Positions 8,103-12,401 of a stretch of DNA of 12,401 nt are shown here, piece by piece. A program made the translations under genes and the position numbers. This DNA comes from Stephanodiscus triporus (Eukaryota; Bacillariophyta; Thalassiosirophyceae; Thalassiosirales; Thalassiosiraceae), in the NCBI GenBank assembly GCA_036939755.1, contig JALLAZ010000744.1:1-12401 (forward strand), in the 5' to 3' direction. Within the stretch, counting starts at the first letter, position 1; every line of letters begins with the position of its first letter. The notes beneath the pieces are model-generated. The model worked only from the letters and a program-made list of their open reading frames with translations, ran no database searches and was not told the origin of the DNA.

Positions 8103-8566
8103 TGTGGGAACATGATGTTGTAGCAAATTATGGCAAATAGTTGACACCTATTTAACACTAGTTTTGCCTTGTTAAATGTTGCTCATTGCAAACATGCAAA
8201 AAGGCAAAGGTGTCAATATTGACACCAATGGTGTCAAGGTGTCACCATTTGGTGGGATTGTGTGGGATCCACCAAGACACTCTAGGTAGGAATCTGTAGA
8301 TTTCCCTAGACGAAATCATAGATTACCTCTGAGCAGGAATATGAGAGCTATAATCCCAAGTGGGATTGATTCAGAGCTCTCATTGGATCTTATCCCATCA
8401 GATAAGCATGGTAGTGCTTCTATTAAGCACTCCCAATTGATAAGTCCCTGACCCTGACTCATTAGGCATTAGAATACAGGATCGAACATAGTTTCGGGGG
8501 TACCCTCACCCCCTAAAACCGACAATACAATACCAGATGTATTACCTAGTACAACAGATCCCAGCA
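8103..8566. mobile_element. Candidate solo LTR or small inverted-ended element
   Basis: TGTTGTA at 8116-8122 is matched by its exact complement TACAACA at 8550-8556, bounding a 441-bp non-coding segment with the TG..CA ends of an LTR. Slightly wider ends, TGTGGGA (8103) and TCCCAGCA (ending 8566), are also roughly complementary. No target-site duplication is visible: 8111-8115 differs from 8557-8561, and the wider ends give only three of five matching bases. No primer-binding site or retroelement coding region is present. A decayed solo LTR, a MITE-like element, or chance are all possible. Confidence 0.3.
8209..8519. repeat. Run of consecutive hairpins and palindromes
   Basis: In order: perfect 18-bp palindrome GGTGTCAATATTGACACC (8209-8226); overlapping TTGACACC/GGTGTCAA (8219-8237); GTGTC..TTGGTGG with CCACCAA-GACAC (8239-8280); TCTAGG..AATC/GATT..CCTAGA (8281-8310); ATGAGAGCT/AGCTCTCAT (8341-8349, 8375-8383) enclosing AATCCCA/TGGGATT (8352-8367); CTTATC/GATAAG (8389-8406); AGTGCTT/AAGCACT (8413-8431), with ATTGG/CCAAT (8382-8386, 8433-8437) able to close the last two; GGGGGT/ACCCCC (8496-8513). 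There is no open frame. Such density suggests a folded RNA or a foldback element. I do not recognise a known RNA class. Confidence 0.6.
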
Positions 8567-8654
8567 CCATCTTGGAATATAACAGATGAAGGGAGGGGGG
8601 CGTTGGCATTGGAGTGTGGTATTTTTTACTTGAACAAAGCATGCGCCGAGGTTT

Positions 8655-8773
8655 GCTAAAAGGGTTAGCTAAAGAAGGGTTAGCTAAGGGTTAGCTATGG
8701 GTGGTTAGAGTAGTTAGCTTAAGGGTTAGCTAAGGGTTATAGCTAAGAAAAGGGCTAGCTAAGGGTTAGCTAA
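8655..8773. repeat. Telomere-like GGGTTAGCTAA minisatellite
   Basis: About nine degenerate units of (A)GGGTTAGCTAA, 11-15 bp each, run up to the start of the broken repeat gene. Each good unit contains GGGTTA, one period of the TTAGGG telomere repeat, plus a self-complementary TTAGCTAA. It is not a pure telomere repeat, so a local minisatellite or a much-altered interstitial telomeric tract are both possible. Confidence 0.85.
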
Positions 8774-8776
8774 AAG

Positions 8777-9380
8777 TGTCACCAAACAAGCTCAAAAGGG
8801 CGGAGTTTGTATCACATGGCGTGAAGGCGACACGCTGCATCCACGACGGATGTACCAATGGAGCCATTAAGGGCGGAGTTTATGTCAGACATGCCTTGAA
8901 AAAGAAACTCTGCATACACGACGGATGTACCAATGGAGCCATTAAGGGCAGAGTTTGTAAAAGGCATGGTGCAAACGTGAAACTCTGCAGCCACGAGGGT
9001 TGCACCAATGGAACCGTTAAGGGCCAAGTTTGTTGGAGGCATGGTGCAAAGAAGCTCAAGATGAAAAGATGCAGCCATGATAGGTGCACTAACCAACATA
9101 GATGGGGGGAGTTTGTATGAGGCGTGGTGCTAAAGCGAAAGTGGAATGCCCCCACCAGCTCTCTGAGGGCAACAAGGTCACGACTGTGGGTACCATCGCC
9201 AGAGGGGACGGGGAAATTGGTGCGCGTAATCTGCAAACAGACATCAGACTTGCCCCTGCTCGTCAATCACCCACACTTCATCCTTCTGCAACCGCCACAA
9301 ACCTTTCCAAGGTAGAGGAAATTGGTGCTTGGATTTACAAGTCCAGTTGCTTTGCAAGTGTGCAACCCCCAAATGAATAA
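8777..9380 (+). pseudogene. Broken fragment of the CxHxGCTN repeat protein family
   Basis: Tandem units of 25 residues (75 bp, at 8836, 8911 and 8986, then 84 bp to 9070) read C-I/S-H-D/E-G-C-T-N-G..KG.V..RHGAK. The spaced Cys and His look like metal ligands, though binding is inference. I associate this expanded family with diatoms; its function is unknown to me. The fragment has no ATG start. An earlier unit (QAQKGGVCI at about 8788-8813) is out of frame because about two bases (GA) are missing near 8814 compared with the next unit. A second shift lies at the six-G run 9104-9109: the main frame stops at 9120, while GGVCMRRGAKAK continues in another frame to a stop at 9380. Its 5' end abuts the minisatellite, which supports a truncated, decaying gene. 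A six-G sequencing error could account for the second shift only. Confidence 0.75.
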
Positions 9381-9567
9381 CAGACATGTAATCGGTTGTC
9401 AATCACTCTCCCTTCTTCCTTAGAAAATGCGATCACATCCGATTGGCATCCTGAACTGTAAGAGGTCCATACATTCAAGCTGTTGCTATTCAATAGTCGG
9501 TAGGATAATCACACGCAATTGTCACGTACATAATCATCGTCACTAGCTTTTATACAAAGCTTAATTT

Positions 9568-11593
9568 TCAGCTTATCCTGGACAATCTCGAATTGGCTTC
9601 CGATGCCAGCTTCTTCCAGTCACTTCGAAGGACAACAATCGTCCCTCCAATAGCGATAGAGAACAAGCCGGCAGTGATGCCCAACCATAGACCCTCGACG
9701 CCGAACCCTTCCCTCACGCCCAGATCATATCCGAGGGGGATGCCGATAATGTAAAACGCGATAAAGTTGTACTTGGCAGCAAGGGCCTGACGGCCAGACC
9801 CTCGAAACACTCCCTGGACGCATGCATTAAATGCATCAGAAAATTGAAACGCGACGGTGATCAGGAGGAGAGTCTGCGCTTTTTCTATAATATCCAAGTC
9901 CGACGTGAAGATCCAAGGTAACATGTTCCTGAAAGTCAGCAGAAGCGCAACATTGACAAAACTCAGAATCGCCCCGCAAGCGAACGTGAGATTCGACGCG
10001 ATTTCCGCCCGATGGGCATCGCCCGCACCAAGAGCATTTCCGACGCGAACGTTTCCCGAAACCGCTATTCCCTGATAGAGCGTGTACGTTACGGAAGACA
10101 CATTCATGATGATGCTGTTAGCACCAATTCCGACTATTGCCTCTTGGCCGGGTAAAATCCCGCACAAGAGGGCAATGACTTCGAATGCCACCCTATTTTA
10201 CGAGAACGAGAATCAGATGACAAGAAAATGTTGGGACGGGGACGCAAGGCAATTTTTGGAAAACATGACTCGTCACAGCTTCACCCCACCCACCATTCAA
10301 ACATCACTTGAAGCATTCCCGGAACTCCAATTCGTAAGAATTCAATGATCGCGCCGGGGCTCAATGCCTCACTGACTACAAACCCTTCCCAGATGTGGTG
10401 CAAAAATTCTATATCTTCCTCGTCACACTCATCTTCATCGCCTGCGCCACTGTTCGCCTCTAGGTAGTGTTGCGTATCCTGCGGATTGCTATTTGTTGAA
10501 AAATCAGAAGAATCCTCGCTTTTGCCGGAATCACCCAATCCAATCGCCATACACAACAAGACGGTAGGAACTTTTACAAACTCCCCAACTGCATGCGCCA
10601 CCGCCGCGCCCTTCCACCCCCAAGCCGTCCAATAAACCAAATAATATCCCAATCCCAAGTTGACAATATTGCACATTATTGTCGATATCAGCATGGGCTT
10701 CGCCTCATTTCTCGATTGGGATACTTTTTGTATCAACTCATAAATACAGAGAAACGGCACTCCCAGCAATAGGTAACGGATGAAATCCCCTGCCATGTAT
10801 GATACTGCCACAGGTTGCCCCAGCGCTATCAATATCGAGGACGCATTCCACATGAGGACGCTGCTGAAAAGAAACATGACGGATATGACGGCTATCCCTG
10901 TGAGCGAGTAGGTACCCATCTTGGAAGATTGGCTGGCCCCGAATGCTTGTGAGCAGAGTGTATCCATCGCAGTGAGCATACCTAATTTTTTTTTTTTCGG
11001 AAGCGTTTGATTGAATGAGGCGAATAATGTACAGAAAAACTTGACGTGGATTGGTGGGATTCTGGCATGCATGTCATGATGCAACATTTGCACTTACCAA
11101 ATGCGGGAGAGAGAGCCACAACATTCATAATCATGACAGCCAGCGCTGCCGCATCTAAATGCAACTGTTTCATATACGTAGTGGTCATCTCTCCGTCTAC
11201 ATCCTCTCCACTGTCATCGTCATACTCAGCCCGACCAACGAGTATGATCGTGACGATACCAGGGAGCATTTCTAGAAAAGATGTAATTATGACCGGGATG
11301 GTGAGATTGGCCATGCCGGACATTTCGTCTTGCAGGAGTTCCCTGTCCTTCAGGAATAGATTGCACGGCGCCGCACACATCGCGTCGGTCCGGAGCTTCG
11401 AGGGGGTGCTGCCGTCGAGGAAGAGAGGTTCTCGTTCCGCGTCGTCGTCTTCGTCCATACTTGCTCGTCTTTCTAAAATCGACCCGTAGCGATGGCCCTT
11501 GCATCGGTCCAACGAACGCGAACGAAGTGGGCGGCGACTCGAGGAGGAGCCCCGGCGGCCACCATCAAATGATCCCGAGCGGGCGCGGTTCAT
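9568..11593 (-). CDS. MATE-family multidrug/toxic-compound exporter, three exons
   Basis: Exons on the minus strand are 11593-11098, 10981-10294 and 10192-9568, totalling 602 residues in one consistent frame. The start ATG has A at -3. Residues 1-85 are Arg/Ser-rich then acidic and cytosolic by inference. Membrane segments then follow in the MATE pattern: TIPVIITSFLEMLPGIV, the hallmark LTAMDTLCSQAFGA across the first splice junction, the second-half FEW.AFEVIALL.G, RVGNALGAGD (444-453) and QGVFRGSGRQ (521-530). MATE proteins have 12 transmembrane helices and export organic cations or other metabolites using a proton or sodium gradient; the substrate here is unknown. The loop between the two halves (about 316-367) carries an unusual Ser/Asp/Glu-rich insertion, which may be regulatory. 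Target membrane (plasma membrane or vacuole) cannot be told. It shares a 328-bp divergent promoter region with the RS-protein gene. Confidence 0.93.
10193..10293 (-). other. MATE intron 2 (about 101 bp)
   Basis: The acceptor AAATAG ends at 10193. Two in-phase donors exist: GTGGGT at 10293, giving FEWVAFEV with exact family spacing, and GTGAAG at 10284, which is a somewhat better donor sequence but would add three residues (FEWWVGVAFEV). I prefer 10293 on protein alignment grounds. Confidence 0.75.
10982..11097 (-). other. MATE intron 1 (116 bp)
   Basis: On the minus strand the donor is GTAAGTG starting at 11097 and the acceptor is ATTAG ending at 10982, preceded by a 13-base A run rather than a pyrimidine tract. 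It is phase 1; joining restores a Gly codon and the family motif ALSPAFGMLTAMDTLC. Confidence 0.93.
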
Positions 11594-11921
11594 GGTGCTA
11601 ATTTAACCGAAAATAGGCGAGGAGAGTAGAAAAGGTACTACCATACGATTCGAGAGATCAGATCAATCGTTTGTTGATGAAGAAGAAAATGAGCCGATAG
11701 TTGCATGTGGCGGCGCTCACAAACAGCAGCAGCATTGTCGATTTTTCTGCTCTCTGGAGTTCTTCGCCACTTCCCGCCGGAATGGTATCTACGTAAGTAG
11801 ATGTGTACACATCTACGCGCGGCCAGGCAAGAAAAAGTTGTCTTCGGGGGGAAGGAAAGGGGGCTTGATCGCTTGCCCCCCATTACGGCAGGCACCAATT
11901 ATTATTCGAGGCACCTCGGTC
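11594..11921. promoter_or_regulatory. Divergent promoter region between MATE and RS-protein genes
   Basis: The two genes are transcribed away from each other, with only 328 bp between their start codons. No coding sequence is supported here; the open frames are short and unconserved in character. The region contains a 20-bp perfect palindrome and a TACGTA core at 11790-11795. A shared regulatory region is inferred from the geometry. Confidence 0.55.
11797..11816. promoter_or_regulatory. Perfect 20-bp palindrome GTAGATGTGTACACATCTAC
   Basis: The sequence equals its own reverse complement with no spacer. It is centred about 115 bp upstream of the RS-protein ATG and 213 bp upstream of the MATE ATG. 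Symmetry of this length suits a dimeric DNA-binding protein, or a cruciform. The factor is unknown. Confidence 0.6.
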
Positions 11922-12401
11922 ATGATGGGAAAAGACGACGACGACGACGACGACGACGACCGCCGTCGCCTCCGGCGCGAGGAGGAAGAGCGGGATCGCA
12001 ATCGCCTGGCCGTGATGGGGCGCAAGCGGCAGTGGGAGACGGTCGATTCCGACGACGACGGGGGGGTCAACAACGACGACGGCGGAGAGGACGGATCTAG
12101 GAGGCGCCCCTCCCGACATCGCTCGCGTTCACGCTCGTGTTCCCACGACGATGACGATGGCAGCCGGGGAGACGATTCCTCCTCCGGGGACGGACGAGAT
12201 CGTCGTCGTCATCGTCGTCGCAAGAAGCACAAGAAGAAGAGGGGCGGTCGTCGGCATCGTCGGAGTCGAAGTCGAAGTCGCAGCCGCAGCGCGAGCAGCG
12301 ACTCCGACGGATCATCCGGATCGCGGGAACGCAGTGATGGCGGCCGTCATCGCCATCGCGGGAGGGAAAAGAGGAAGAAGAAGCATCGCGGCGGGGAAAA
12401 G
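11922..12401 (+). CDS. N-terminal part of an Asp-rich RS-domain protein (splicing-factor type), runs off the window
   Basis: ATG at 11922 with a second ATG at 11925 in a better context (A at -3, G at +4). The frame is open for 160 codons to the last base, with no stop. It begins MMGK, then nine Asp, then an Arg/Glu-rich segment containing RLAVMGRKRQWETV (residues about 31-44). RS dipeptides occur at about 67-73 and 115-125, interspersed with Asp/Ser runs and Lys/His/Arg clusters such as KKHKKK. RS domains mark pre-mRNA splicing and nuclear speckle proteins, and their serines are kinase targets. The defining domain (RRM, DEAD helicase or other) would lie beyond the window, so the family is unknown. 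The strongly biased composition is seen directly; the splicing role is inferred. Confidence 0.7.
   Translation, partial: MMGKDDDDDDDDDRRRLRREEEERDRNRLAVMGRKRQWETVDSDDDGGVNNDDGGEDGSRRRPSRHRSRSRSCSHDDDDGSRGDDSSSGDGRDRRRHRRRKKHKKKRGGRRHRRSRSRSRSRSASSDSDGSSGSRERSDGGRHRHRGREKRKKKHRGGEK

Larger units (their letters stand above)
7847..8775. other. Intergenic region upstream of the PHD gene
   Basis: No coding sequence is supported. The first 200 bp should contain the promoter of the minus-strand PHD gene. After that come a cluster of TTGACACC palindromes, a run of further hairpins inside a possible LTR, and a telomere-like minisatellite, all described separately. The region is AT-rich compared with the flanking genes. 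Confidence 0.6.

Noticed and set aside
8445..8457. CCCTGACCCTGAC as a possible telomerase RNA template near the telomere-like array
   Set aside because: A template for TTAGGG should read CTAACCCT. This sequence would specify GGGTCA, and no pseudoknot or other telomerase RNA feature could be shown.
11801..12100. A 99-codon plus-strand frame near the RS-protein start
   Set aside because: It is in a different frame from the 160-codon open RS frame, and its Arg-run end is the shifted reading of the GAC repeat.

Overview
The window is nuclear DNA of a microbial eukaryote, most likely a centric diatom of the Thalassiosira/Skeletonema type. The evidence is: short spliceosomal introns (about 100-116 bp, GT..AG) in otherwise compact genes; long Asp, Ser and Gln homopolymer tracts; GC-rich coding DNA set in AT-rich intergenic DNA; and a fragment of the Cys-His-x-x-Gly-Cys-Thr-Asn repeat family that I associate with diatom genomes. 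The species assignment is inference. No prokaryotic operon structure is present.

Layout, left to right. 1-1921 has no gene I can support: an AT-rich part with an (ACTT)n microsatellite and a 63-bp tandem duplication, then a GC-rich island with palindromes, then the pyrimidine-rich upstream region of the first gene. 1922-3593 (+) is a two-exon CAMK/CDPK-like serine/threonine kinase with a long disordered N-terminus and no EF-hands. 3594-5026 is non-coding, with weak traces of a decayed coding region and a degraded tandem copy of the 3' end of the next gene. 5027-7846 (-) is a 939-residue PHD plus extended-PHD chromatin reader with a large acidic insertion and a lysine-rich tail, convergent with the kinase. 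7847-8775 is intergenic, with an unusually dense run of hairpins inside a possible solo LTR, then a telomere-like GGGTTAGCTAA minisatellite. 8777-9380 (+) is a frameshifted fragment of the zinc-ligand-like repeat family. 9568-11593 (-) is a three-exon MATE-family transporter. 11594-11921 is a divergent promoter region containing a perfect 20-bp palindrome. 11922 to the window end (+) is the open N-terminal part of an Asp-rich, Arg/Ser-rich protein of splicing-factor type.

The intact genes are housekeeping or regulatory (signalling kinase, chromatin reader, membrane exporter, RS protein) and show no sign of acting as one pathway. I found no convincing new multi-gene system. The least explained signal is the structured DNA at about 8209-8519, next to the telomere-like array and the broken repeat gene.
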